Translations under genes and position numbers: made by a program
Notes under the pieces: model-generated
What the model saw: only the letters and a program-made list of their open reading frames with translations
Databases searched by the model: none
Told to the model about the DNA's origin: nothing
Shown here: piece by piece, positions 32,562 to 40,392 of the stretch
Numbering within the stretch: the stretch's first letter is position 1
How the letters are laid out: each line of letters begins with the position of its first letter
Source of the DNA: Caulobacteraceae bacterium
GTDB lineage: Bacteria > Pseudomonadota > Alphaproteobacteria > Caulobacterales > Caulobacteraceae
DNA length: 44,637 nucleotides
Direction of reading: 5' to 3'
Assembly: GCA_031291685.1 (NCBI GenBank)
Contig: JARLIP010000151.1
Span: 1 to 44,637, forward strand

Positions 32562-34166
32562 CTAAGCGATCAGGGCCGGATCGACCCCCTCGGCCAGCAG
32601 ACGCTCGGCCAGGGGAGCAAGCCCCCCAGCGTGGGCGCGCCACTGCTGGGCGGCGTGGGCATAGATGGGCTGGCGCACCTGAACGGCGCTCTGGGTGCTG
32701 CTGGGGGCCGGGTTGCGGTGGGGGGCGAGGCAGGCGGGGTCCCAGGCCAGGCCCGCACGGTCAACCAGCCGGCGGGTTTCGCCCTCCTGGTCGGCCACCA
32801 GGGTCTCATAGGACACGGTGATCAGCCGGTCCCCCAACAGGCCCCGCCAATGGTCCGACAGGCGTAGGTAGGCGGCGATGTAACGCCCCAGGTCGTCCAG
32901 GTCGTAGGAGAAGGGATAGCCCTGATTGAACAGGGTCTTGTACATCGCATAGCCGCTGGCCATGGGGTGGCGGGTCAGTTGCACCAGCCGGGCGCCGGGC
33001 AGGGCGGCGGCGATCAGACCGGCATAGAGATAGTTCATCGGCAGCTTGTCGATGAAGCGCGGCAGGTCCTGCGCCGCCGTCGCCAGGCGGCCCAGATAGG
33101 CTCCGCCGATCCGCTCCGGCGCCGTGGCGGCGGTCAGTTCCACCAGGGCCTGTTTCGAGACCGCCTGACCCCCGGCGGCGGCGCGGCCCAGGCTGGTGAT
33201 CACCTGGGGCATGTCGTTGAGCTCGCCCAGGGAGGTCACGTCCGGGTGACTGCTCAGGATGCGCTCCACCAGGGTGGTGCCCGACCTGGGCAGGCCGAAG
33301 ACGAAGATCGGCTGGGTCGAGGCGCATCCCGGCCCGGCGCGGGCCAGCCAGTCGGCGTCGAACACCGCCATGATCCGCGCGATCGTATCGACGTCGTCGG
33401 CCACGTCGTAGCGCAGGTTGCGGCGGCGCAGGCTCGCCCCCGCGCTCACCTGGGCGAAGGCGTCCTCGGCCCGTCCCAGATCCTCATATTCCTTGGCCAG
33501 GGCGTAGCGCAGCTGCACCTCGCCGGCCCAGGCCCGGGGCGGCGGGTCCAGCCGGGCGTTCAGCTCCAGCACGTGGTTGCGTTCCGGGGTCTGGGTGCGC
33601 AGTTGGGAGCGGGCGCCATAGGCCTCCCAGTCCCGCGGCGCGGCGGCGATGGTCCGGTCCAGCAGGGTCTCGGCCTCGGCGAACTGCCCCAGGAAACGCA
33701 GCACCGCGGCCATGTTGAAATTCAGGGCCGGATCGTCCGGCAGGCGCTCGGCGGCCCGGCGCATCAGCACTAGGGCGAGGGCGTGCGCGCCCATCAGGCT
33801 CAGGGCGTTGCCCAGTTCGTGCAGCAGCCGCGCGTCGCCGGCCACGGCGGTTTCGGTCAGCTTGGCCGCGTCCAGGGCCTCGGCGGCGCGGCCGGCGGCG
33901 TGCAGGGCGCGGACCCGCTGCACCAGCAGAGCCGCTTCCCTGGGCGCCAGGGCTAGCCCCCGGTCGGCGGCGGCCAGGGCCTGGGACGCCTGACCCAGAT
34001 CCAGGGCGAAAATGCTGGCGGTGAGCCAGCCAGGGGCGAAGGCGGGGAACCGGCGGGTCAAGAGGTCGATGGCCTGCCGGGCGGCGGCGGCGTCCCGCCG
34101 GGCCATGGCCGCCCGCGCCTGGCGGTCCAGCGCGCGGGCCTGATCCAGCTCCACCGAAGGCGTCAT
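32562..34166 (-). CDS. TPR-repeat sulfotransferase-family protein
   Basis: A 534-residue two-part protein. The N-terminal half (about 1-270) is TPR-like helical repeats (AIDLLTRRFPAFAPGWLTASIFALDLGQASQALAAADRGLALAP; NFNMAAVLRFLGQFAEAETLLDRTI). The C-terminal half is a sulfotransferase fold with the PAPS-binding loop IFVFGLPRSGTTLVERILSSHP, then FIDKLPMNYLYAGLI and LVQLTRHPMASGYAMYKTLF (3'-phosphate-binding Arg). Such fusions are common in Caulobacterales and Sphingomonadales; targets are mostly unknown (protein tyrosines, glycans or small molecules). It starts 22 bp after the tetR stop and probably shares its transcript, which may link it to the catabolic locus or may be incidental. Confidence 0.85.
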   Translation of the reverse strand: MTPSVELDQARALDRQARAAMARRDAAAARQAIDLLTRRFPAFAPGWLTASIFALDLGQASQALAAADRGLALAPREAALLVQRVRALHAAGRAAEALDAAKLTETAVAGDARLLHELGNALSLMGAHALALVLMRRAAERLPDDPALNFNMAAVLRFLGQFAEAETLLDRTIAAAPRDWEAYGARSQLRTQTPERNHVLELNARLDPPPRAWAGEVQLRYALAKEYEDLGRAEDAFAQVSAGASLRRRNLRYDVADDVDTIARIMAVFDADWLARAGPGCASTQPIFVFGLPRSGTTLVERILSSHPDVTSLGELNDMPQVITSLGRAAAGGQAVSKQALVELTAATAPERIGGAYLGRLATAAQDLPRFIDKLPMNYLYAGLIAAALPGARLVQLTRHPMASGYAMYKTLFNQGYPFSYDLDDLGRYIAAYLRLSDHWRGLLGDRLITVSYETLVADQEGETRRLVDRAGLAWDPACLAPHRNPAPSSTQSAVQVRQPIYAHAAQQWRAHAGGLAPLAERLLAEGVDPALIA

Positions 34167-34188
34167 GGGCGGCGGGCCGGGGCGGGGG

Positions 34189-34827
34189 TCACGTCTGGGC
34201 GGCGGGAGGCCGGCCCAGGGCCGCATCGAGCCAGAACCAGCACATCTGGTGCGTGCGCGCCTCGGCTATGCTGCCGGGATTGAGGGAGATTTCCAGCCAC
34301 ACCCCGTCCAGCATCAGCATCAGGCCGTCGGTCAGCTGGGCCACATCGACCTTGGCTCCGGCCTCCGCCACCAGGGCGGCGAGGGCCTGGGACAGGAGTT
34401 GCCGGCGGCCCGCCAGATAGCGGCCAAATGCGGCCTTTAACTCGGGCATCCCCCGGGACAGTTGCCAAAAGGCGATGCTGGCGCCGATGGAGCTGTCGCC
34501 GGCCCAGTCGGTGGACAGATAGGCGTCGATCACCGCCTCCATCCGCCCCCGGGCCGAGGGGTAGGGCGCGTCCACCACCGGGGCCAGCTTGGCCATGAAC
34601 CGCTCGACCAGCAGGTCGTAGGCGGCCACCAGCAGGTCGTGCCAGTTGACGTAGAAGTGGCCGATCAGGCTGGGCGCCACCCCGATCTCTCGGCAGACGC
34701 TGCGCAGGCTGGCCCCCTCGGCGCCGTCCCGGGCCAGGCAGGTCAGGGTGGTCTCGATGATCTGCAGGCGACGCTCTTCGGGCTTCAGCCGCTTTCGCCG
34801 TCCCGCCGTCGCTTCCGCCGCACTCAC
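34189..34827 (-). CDS. TetR-family regulator with BetI-like C-terminal domain
   Basis: A 212-residue TetR regulator: HTH RRLQIIETTLTCLARDGAEGASLRSVCREIGVAPSLIGHFYVNWHDLLVAAY, then a BetI-type ligand domain ending LTDGLMLMLDGVWLEISLNPGSIAEA, like the DGLWLR block of BetI choline repressors. The start is GTG at 34827, overlapping the Rieske gene's stop as GTGA. Membership in the Rieske/demethylase gene run and the BetI-like pocket suggest it senses the quaternary amine or a product and represses the locus. Candidate operators lie upstream of the TMADH-like and TonB genes. Inference only. Confidence 0.88.
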   Translation of the reverse strand: MSAAEATAGRRKRLKPEERRLQIIETTLTCLARDGAEGASLRSVCREIGVAPSLIGHFYVNWHDLLVAAYDLLVERFMAKLAPVVDAPYPSARGRMEAVIDAYLSTDWAGDSSIGASIAFWQLSRGMPELKAAFGRYLAGRRQLLSQALAALVAEAGAKVDVAQLTDGLMLMLDGVWLEISLNPGSIAEARTHQMCWFWLDAALGRPPAAQT

Positions 34828-35969
34828 GTCCCGCCGTTCTCCCCAGCCTCCGACATCCTTGCATCCAAGTAGCGGCGCATATCAAGATTGGCGTCCTCCA
34901 TGGGGGCATAGAAGCCCTGGACGTGGACGCGGCTGCCCATCCCCTGCTGCACCCGCTCGCAAATCGCCCAATCCTGCTGGTTGATCGTGTCCCAGAAGCT
35001 GCTGGCGTCGGTGTGGTCGAAGCCGTCCCGGGCCATCTCCGATTGGGCGAACAGGAACAGGCATTCCACCCGGGTGGAGGCGGGTCCCTGGGGCCAGAGT
35101 ATGACGGCGGCCACGTGGTCCGCCGCCAGGCTGAGGAACAGGTTGGGATAGATCAGCTCGCCCTTGTGTCGGGTCTGCTCGTCCTCGTTCAAGCCGGGGA
35201 AGGGCGCGCGGTCGGTGGTTCCGGTCCAGGTGAAGGTGGTGGCGCCCTCCCGGTGCGGCACCCCGCGCTCCCATTCCAGGCCCGATCCGCCAGCGGCGCG
35301 GAAGGCCGGCACGATGGCGCACAGCTCCGGGTGCACCGGGCCGCAGTGGTAGCACTCGTTGTAGTTCTCGCAGATGATCTTCCAGTTGGCCTCGACCTCG
35401 TAGGTGATGCGGTGGCCGATCCGCAGGTCGGACAGGGGATAGTTGGCGATCCTTTGGCCCGCCGCCCCGATCTGCTCGGCCAGGGGGATGGCCTTGGCCG
35501 GGGTCAGGTGCAGGAACACGAACCCACCCCACTCCTCGCAGCCCACGGGATAGAGCCCATAATCCTCCCGGCGAAAATCCGGATCGTCGCTGAGGAAGGG
35601 CGCGCCGATCAGGGCGCCATCGGGGCTGTAGGTCCAGGCGTGGTAGGGACAGCGGATCAGGCCGGTGGCGCTGACGGCGGGGGGCAGGGCCGGCCGGCCG
35701 GGCTTCTCCGAACCGGGCGCCAGGCACAGCCGCGCCCCGCGATGGCGGCAGACATTATAGACGGCGTTCAGCCTCCCATCCTTGCCCCGCACCAAAAGGA
35801 TGCTTTCCCCGGCCAGTTCCACCACCCGCCAGGCCCCGACCCCGGCGATCTCCTCGGCGCGGCAGACCACCATCCATTCCTGGCTGAAGATCCGCGCCGT
35901 CTCGGCGGCGAACTGGGCCGGGTCGATGTAGCTTTTGGAGGGCAGGGAGGGTTCGAGCGTGGTGGTCAT
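34824..35969 (-). CDS. Rieske non-haem iron oxygenase, quaternary-ammonium (GbcA/CntA-like) type
   Basis: Alpha subunit of a Rieske oxygenase, 381 residues. The Rieske cluster ligands are C74-H76 in CRHRGARL and C107-H110 in CPYHAW, separated by a loop about a dozen residues longer than usual (Pro/Ala-rich). The catalytic domain has ENYNECYHCGPVHPEL with iron ligands H208 and H213. The bridging residue is E205 rather than the Asp of aromatic-ring dioxygenases; Glu here marks the carnitine/glycine betaine/stachydrine monooxygenase group (CntA, GbcA, Stc2). Expected reaction: oxidative N-demethylation or C-N cleavage of a quaternary amine. No reductase partner (GbcB/CntB) is in the window. The ATG at 35969 lies 80 bp after the flavoprotein gene; coupled to tetR. 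Confidence 0.88.
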   Translation of the reverse strand: MTTTLEPSLPSKSYIDPAQFAAETARIFSQEWMVVCRAEEIAGVGAWRVVELAGESILLVRGKDGRLNAVYNVCRHRGARLCLAPGSEKPGRPALPPAVSATGLIRCPYHAWTYSPDGALIGAPFLSDDPDFRREDYGLYPVGCEEWGGFVFLHLTPAKAIPLAEQIGAAGQRIANYPLSDLRIGHRITYEVEANWKIICENYNECYHCGPVHPELCAIVPAFRAAGGSGLEWERGVPHREGATTFTWTGTTDRAPFPGLNEDEQTRHKGELIYPNLFLSLAADHVAAVILWPQGPASTRVECLFLFAQSEMARDGFDHTDASSFWDTINQQDWAICERVQQGMGSRVHVQGFYAPMEDANLDMRRYLDARMSEAGENGGT

Positions 35970-36049
35970 GAGTGGGCCTCACCAGACTTCCCGGTTTTCC
36001 CGGCGAATGCCGGGAGGATCGGAGTAAGAGCCCAGCCCGCTTCCCAGCC

Positions 36050-38122
36050 TCATGCCGTCACCGCGCCATTATCCAGGCGGTAGGGCAGGGCTTGGTCGGG
36101 CGTGTCCAGGGACCGGGCGTAGAGGTGGCCCGAATGGATCGCATGAACCAGGGCGCCCGGGGCGGCGACGTCGCCGATCCGGTCCACGCCGCGCACTCCG
36201 GCGGCCTCCCATTCCCCCTTACGGGTGGCCAGGGCGTCATAGAGGGCCGAGCGAGGCCGGCGCAGGCCCACCACCACCAGGGAGCCGCAGGGGCGTTCGA
36301 TCCGGCTGCGGGTGAAGATGTCCTCCAGCACCAAGCGGCCCGGAATGAAGTCGGCCACGCTGCGGCGGGTGATCACCTCGACCTTCAGTCGCTCCAGGCT
36401 GGCGTGCACATTGGGCTGCTCGTTGGTCATGATGGTCCAGGCCGAGGCGAAGCCCGCCGGGGTGACATAGGTCACCGCCGCCCCCTGCATGGCCAGCCGC
36501 TCGGCGATGCAGCCGCCCATATAGTAGTTGTCGTAGTCGAACACGGTCACCGGCCCGGGGATCACGCGGCCGGCGAACACGTCCTCGGGGGTGTAGATCC
36601 CGGGGCCCTCGAACAGCTCGCCGGGGATCTCCATGCGCGCGTCATAGCGGGCCGGGACCCACTCGGCGCCGGTGGCGATCACCACCCGCTCGAAGCCGAA
36701 GCCCAGCACGTCGTCTGCGCTGATGTCGCTGTCCAGATAGATCTGGGCGTTGGCCGCCTTGGACAGGGCGCCCAGGCGATAGTCCAGCACCCGGCGCCAG
36801 GCGTTCAGCCCGGGCAGTTCGGCCTCGGCCAGGATGCGCCCGCCGGCCCGCTTGCCGCGCTCGGCCAGGGCCACCTCATAGCCCCGCCGCGACAGGGTCA
36901 GGGCGCAGTCCAGCCCCGCCGGCCCCGCCCCCACCACCAGGATGCGGTCCTTCGATCCAGCCTTGGCGAAGCGCTCGGGATGCCAGTCCCGGCGCCATTC
37001 CTCGCCGATGGTGGGGTTCTGGGTGCAGCGGATCGGCACCCCGTCATGCCAGCTGGAGATGCAGATATTGCAGCCGATGCATTCGCGGATCTCGTCCTCG
37101 CGCCCCTCGTCCAGTTTGCGTGGCAGGAAGGGATCGGCGATCGAGGGCCGCGCCCCGCCGATCAGGTCCAGCACCCCGCGCTTGATCTGCGAGACCATGG
37201 TGTCGGGCGAGGTGAACCGGCCCACCCCCACCACCGGTTTGGTGGTCAGGCGTTTGACGAAATCGATGGTGGGCTCGTGGCTGCCCTCGGGCGCCCAGCG
37301 CGAGGCGGAGCAGTCGGTCGGGCTGGAATCCATCTTCACGTCCCACAGGTCGGGGATCTCGGCCAGTTCGGCCACCACCTCGTGGGCCTCGGACTCCAGC
37401 CGGGTTCCCGGCCTTTGGCGCAGTTCCTCCAGGCTGATGCGCAGGGCCACCCCACAGGTGTCGCCCACGGCGTCCTTAACCGTCTCCAGGGCCTCGCGGA
37501 TCAGGCGGCAGCGACCGGCGATGTCGCCGCCATAGGCGTCCGTGCGCTTGTTCAGGCTGGGCAGCAGGAACTCGTGCAGCAAATAGCCCATGCCGGCATA
37601 GACATAGATGATGTCGAACCCCGCCTCCCGGGCGCGCAGGGCGGCCTGGCGATACCAGCCCAGCAGGGCCCGGATGTCGTCCAGATCCATCACCTTGGCC
37701 CGCTGGTTGGACATGAACCCCACATGGGTGGGCATCCAGCCGATCCCGGACGGCGACAGAGGCGGGATGCGGCTGGTGCGGTTCATGGTCATGGCCCCGC
37801 CGTGCCAAAGCTCGATCCCCGCCAGGGCGCCGTGGCGGTGCACGGCCTTGGTCATCATGGCGTGGGCGCGCACGTCGTGGTCGTCCCACAGGCGGGCGGC
37901 GGGCAGGGGGCTGTCGTCGGAGCTGGGATGGATCGAGACCGCCCCGGTGCAGACCACCCCCCAGCCGCCCTCGGCCTTGATCTCGCGAAAGGTGGCGCGG
38001 ACCTGGGGCAAGAGGTTGGTCATGCCGCTGGCGTGGGGCACCTGATAGAACCGGTTGGGCGCGGTCACCGGGCCGATCTGGACCGGCTCGAACAGAATGT
38101 CCCAACGGGGGTTGCGCGCCAT
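36050..38122 (-). CDS. TMADH/DgcA-like flavin/iron-sulfur N-demethylase
   Basis: A 690-residue protein of the trimethylamine dehydrogenase / dimethylglycine demethylase family. An N-terminal OYE-type FMN barrel (ILFEPVQIGPVTAPNRFYQVPHASG; GALAGIELWHGGA; GFDIIYVYAGMGY) precedes the 4Fe-4S motif ECIGCNICISSW...RCTQNP (C348, C351, C354, C366) and FAD/ADP-binding folds (ILVVGAGPAGLDCALTLSRRG). The Cys that links FMN covalently in TMADH (Cys30) is Ala31 here, and the TMADH substrate-box Tyr60 region reads CTGAVSI. It should therefore act on a different tertiary amine, such as dimethylglycine or an N-methyl imino acid. The ATG at 38122 has AAGG seven bases upstream. It leads the Rieske-tetR group. 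Confidence 0.88.
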   Translation of the reverse strand: MARNPRWDILFEPVQIGPVTAPNRFYQVPHASGMTNLLPQVRATFREIKAEGGWGVVCTGAVSIHPSSDDSPLPAARLWDDHDVRAHAMMTKAVHRHGALAGIELWHGGAMTMNRTSRIPPLSPSGIGWMPTHVGFMSNQRAKVMDLDDIRALLGWYRQAALRAREAGFDIIYVYAGMGYLLHEFLLPSLNKRTDAYGGDIAGRCRLIREALETVKDAVGDTCGVALRISLEELRQRPGTRLESEAHEVVAELAEIPDLWDVKMDSSPTDCSASRWAPEGSHEPTIDFVKRLTTKPVVGVGRFTSPDTMVSQIKRGVLDLIGGARPSIADPFLPRKLDEGREDEIRECIGCNICISSWHDGVPIRCTQNPTIGEEWRRDWHPERFAKAGSKDRILVVGAGPAGLDCALTLSRRGYEVALAERGKRAGGRILAEAELPGLNAWRRVLDYRLGALSKAANAQIYLDSDISADDVLGFGFERVVIATGAEWVPARYDARMEIPGELFEGPGIYTPEDVFAGRVIPGPVTVFDYDNYYMGGCIAERLAMQGAAVTYVTPAGFASAWTIMTNEQPNVHASLERLKVEVITRRSVADFIPGRLVLEDIFTRSRIERPCGSLVVVGLRRPRSALYDALATRKGEWEAAGVRGVDRIGDVAAPGALVHAIHSGHLYARSLDTPDQALPYRLDNGAVTA

Positions 38123-38156
38123 GATCGACCTTCTGACTGGAGGCCGCTGACCGGCC

Positions 38157-38180
38157 TTAACTGAACATGTGTACAATAAC
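38157..38180 (-). promoter_or_regulatory. Possible operator shared with the TonB receptor gene
   Basis: On the minus strand it reads TTGTACACATGTTCAGTTAA. With one gap it matches TTGACAACCGTTCAATAAG upstream of the TonB gene (common core ACA-N3-GTTCA-N-T). It lies 35-58 bp before the flavoprotein start. Possible site of the TetR repressor. Confidence 0.25.
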
Positions 38181-38205
38181 TGATTTGGCCGCGCTTGTGG
38201 AGGCC

Positions 38206-40392
38206 TCAGACCAGCTCTCGCTTGACTTCGGTGACCCAGCGCCGGGCGCGCACCCGCCGGCCGTTTTCGGAGAGGGTGCAGGTCAGATCCATGCGGAAGC
38301 TGTCCGCCGTGCTGCGTAAGGACCCCTCGGTATGGGTCTCGATCAGGCGGCGGCCGCCCAAGGGATGGAACTGCTCGCGGGTGCTGATGGTCAGGGCGGC
38401 GTGGGCCGGATCGCTCTCGCTGACCTCGCAGCCGATCCGGTCCTCGCCCATCTGATAGGTGGCGCTGGCCACGCCGGTGACCATGTCCCGGGTCAGGCGA
38501 TAGGCGCTCATGGCGTCGGGAGGCGCGTCACCCAGGGCGCCGATATGGTCGGCCAGGACCGGCAGCTGGCCGGGCAGGGACGCCTGCGCCTCCAGCACCG
38601 GCAGGGCGATGAAGGAGGCGTGATCCCCGCCGGTGAACAGGGTCGTGACCATCGGATAGGGCGAAGGCCAGACCACCGGGAAATAGGCGTTGGTCACGAC
38701 GATCCGGATGCGATGCCCCGGCGAGAAGCGATAGCCCGTGCAGAACAGCTGGAAATCCAGCTCGACCACCTGGTCCGGCGGCAGGGCTTCCAGATTGACG
38801 TGGGAATGGCGGTGCGAGCCGTTCAGGAAGCCGTAGGTGACGATGTAGGAGGTCCCGTCCGGGGCCAGGTCATTGACCCGCACGATCCAGTTGGCCTGGG
38901 GCGCGCTGGCGGCGGCGAACAGGTGGGCGCGGACAAAGCCCAGGATTTCCACCGGCTCCTTCAGGGGCGGGCTGTCGAAGCTGAGGCCCCAGGCGTCGTC
39001 CTCCCGCGAGTCCAGGCCGTAATAACCCTCGTAGCTGCTGGGGCCGATGGAGTTGCTAAACCCCCCGGTGGCCGGATGGTAACGCAGCTTAAGGGCCGAG
39101 GCGCCCGGCGCCAGCTCGGCCAGTTCGCCCCCCTGGCCCGGGGCCGGATCGGCCTTCAGGGCGGTCGCCTCCCCAAGATCGTGGGCGGGGCGCAGGAACA
39201 GCTTCTTGCCCGGCTCGAACACCGTGTCGGGCCAGGTGTCGGCGAAACGCCACTCCCCCGGGATCGCTCCGGCGTCGCGGAAGTTCTGACGCCGCCACTG
39301 CGGCATGTAATAGGCGACCTTCGGCTCGGTCAGGACGCCATTGTCCCTGCCGTGCAGGAAGTGGTCGAACCAGCGCGACTGCATCCGCCGCCAGTCCAGC
39401 ACCGGTCCCGGCCAAGTCATGCCGTGGTGCCAGGGGCCAAGCACTCCGTGGGTGATCGCCGGGGCGTGCTTCATGATCCGGGGGACGAAGTTCTGGTACA
39501 TGTCCAGATAACCCCCCGCCAGATAGGTGGGGGTGGTCAGAAGGCCGTACTGGTCCGGCGCCAGGGAGCCCCGCCGATAATGCGGCCCGTCCCGCTGGTT
39601 GCGCAGGAAGATGTCCAGCCACGGCGGCGTGTTCCACCGGTCCAGGGCCGCCTTGCTGTGCAGGTCATAGTCCGGGGCGCCGGGGGAGGCGTTGTCGGTG
39701 ATCATCCCGAGCGCCCAGGAGGCGTCCACCATCATCTGGATGCCGCCGGGACTGTGGATGTCGTCGGTGTAGCGGTCGTCGGTCCCGCCCCGCACGAAAA
39801 TCGCCTTCAGGGGCTTTGGCTTGTATTGCGCCGCCATCCAGATCGAGTTGAACGCCGAATAGGAGGTGCCGTACATACCCACGGCGCCGTTGGACCAGGG
39901 CTGGCGGGCGATCCATTCCACCACCCGCACCAGGTCGTCATATTCATCCAGGGCGTATTCGTCCGAGGGCGTCCCCTCGCTGCCGCCGGAGCCGCGCACA
40001 TCCAGATAGAGGCTGGCGAAACCGTCCTGGGCCTGGCCGATCATCTCCCTGGCCAGATCGCCATTGGGCTCGTTGCGATAGGGATCGGCGGCCATCTGGG
40101 TTCCCACCCGCGCGCCGCTTCTGACGCTGGTGGGCAGGAACAACAGGGCGTTCAGATGAATCCCGTCGGGCATGCGCAGGCGCAGGTTCTCGAAATGGAC
40201 CCCCGGCGCCATGTGGTCGGATCCGGGCCACAGTCCCCGCGAGACCTTCACCTCGGCGGCGTCCGTGGACCAGATGTCCGCCGGGGAATGCCGCGCGGCG
40301 GCCATGGCCATGCCGGGCAGGCTTGAGGTCAGGGACAGGCCGCCAAGCAGGGCCGCATGGCGCAGCAGGGCGCGTCTGGCCGGATGGATCAT
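38206..40392 (-). CDS. CocE/NonD-family exported hydrolase (S15-like esterase/peptidase)
   Basis: A 728-residue alpha/beta-hydrolase of the CocE/X-Pro dipeptidyl-peptidase class. The N-terminus MIHPARRALLRHAALLGGLSLTSSLPGMAMAAA has a twin-arginine-like signal. Catalytic triad: S177 in VGMYGTSYSAFNS, D297 in LAGGYLDMYQ, and H322/H323 in GVLGPWHHGM. The oxyanion-side motif is YLDVRGSGGSEG, and a C-terminal jelly-roll (VVELDFQLFCTGYRFSPGHRIRIVVTNAYFPVVWP) completes the family layout. It hydrolyses an ester or amide in the periplasm; the position between the MFS carrier and the N-demethylases suggests release of a quaternary amine from a conjugate. The ATG at 40392 overlaps the MFS stop (ATGA). 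Confidence 0.88.
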   Translation of the reverse strand: MIHPARRALLRHAALLGGLSLTSSLPGMAMAAARHSPADIWSTDAAEVKVSRGLWPGSDHMAPGVHFENLRLRMPDGIHLNALLFLPTSVRSGARVGTQMAADPYRNEPNGDLAREMIGQAQDGFASLYLDVRGSGGSEGTPSDEYALDEYDDLVRVVEWIARQPWSNGAVGMYGTSYSAFNSIWMAAQYKPKPLKAIFVRGGTDDRYTDDIHSPGGIQMMVDASWALGMITDNASPGAPDYDLHSKAALDRWNTPPWLDIFLRNQRDGPHYRRGSLAPDQYGLLTTPTYLAGGYLDMYQNFVPRIMKHAPAITHGVLGPWHHGMTWPGPVLDWRRMQSRWFDHFLHGRDNGVLTEPKVAYYMPQWRRQNFRDAGAIPGEWRFADTWPDTVFEPGKKLFLRPAHDLGEATALKADPAPGQGGELAELAPGASALKLRYHPATGGFSNSIGPSSYEGYYGLDSREDDAWGLSFDSPPLKEPVEILGFVRAHLFAAASAPQANWIVRVNDLAPDGTSYIVTYGFLNGSHRHSHVNLEALPPDQVVELDFQLFCTGYRFSPGHRIRIVVTNAYFPVVWPSPYPMVTTLFTGGDHASFIALPVLEAQASLPGQLPVLADHIGALGDAPPDAMSAYRLTRDMVTGVASATYQMGEDRIGCEVSESDPAHAALTISTREQFHPLGGRRLIETHTEGSLRSTADSFRMDLTCTLSENGRRVRARRWVTEVKRELV

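Noticed and set aside
35972-38164. 730-codon plus-strand frame
   Set aside because: Exact antisense of the TMADH-like gene; His/Gly/Gln-rich shadow with no recognisable fold.
38332-40326. 664-codon plus-strand frame
   Set aside because: Antisense of the CocE/NonD hydrolase, whose catalytic triad is intact on the minus strand.
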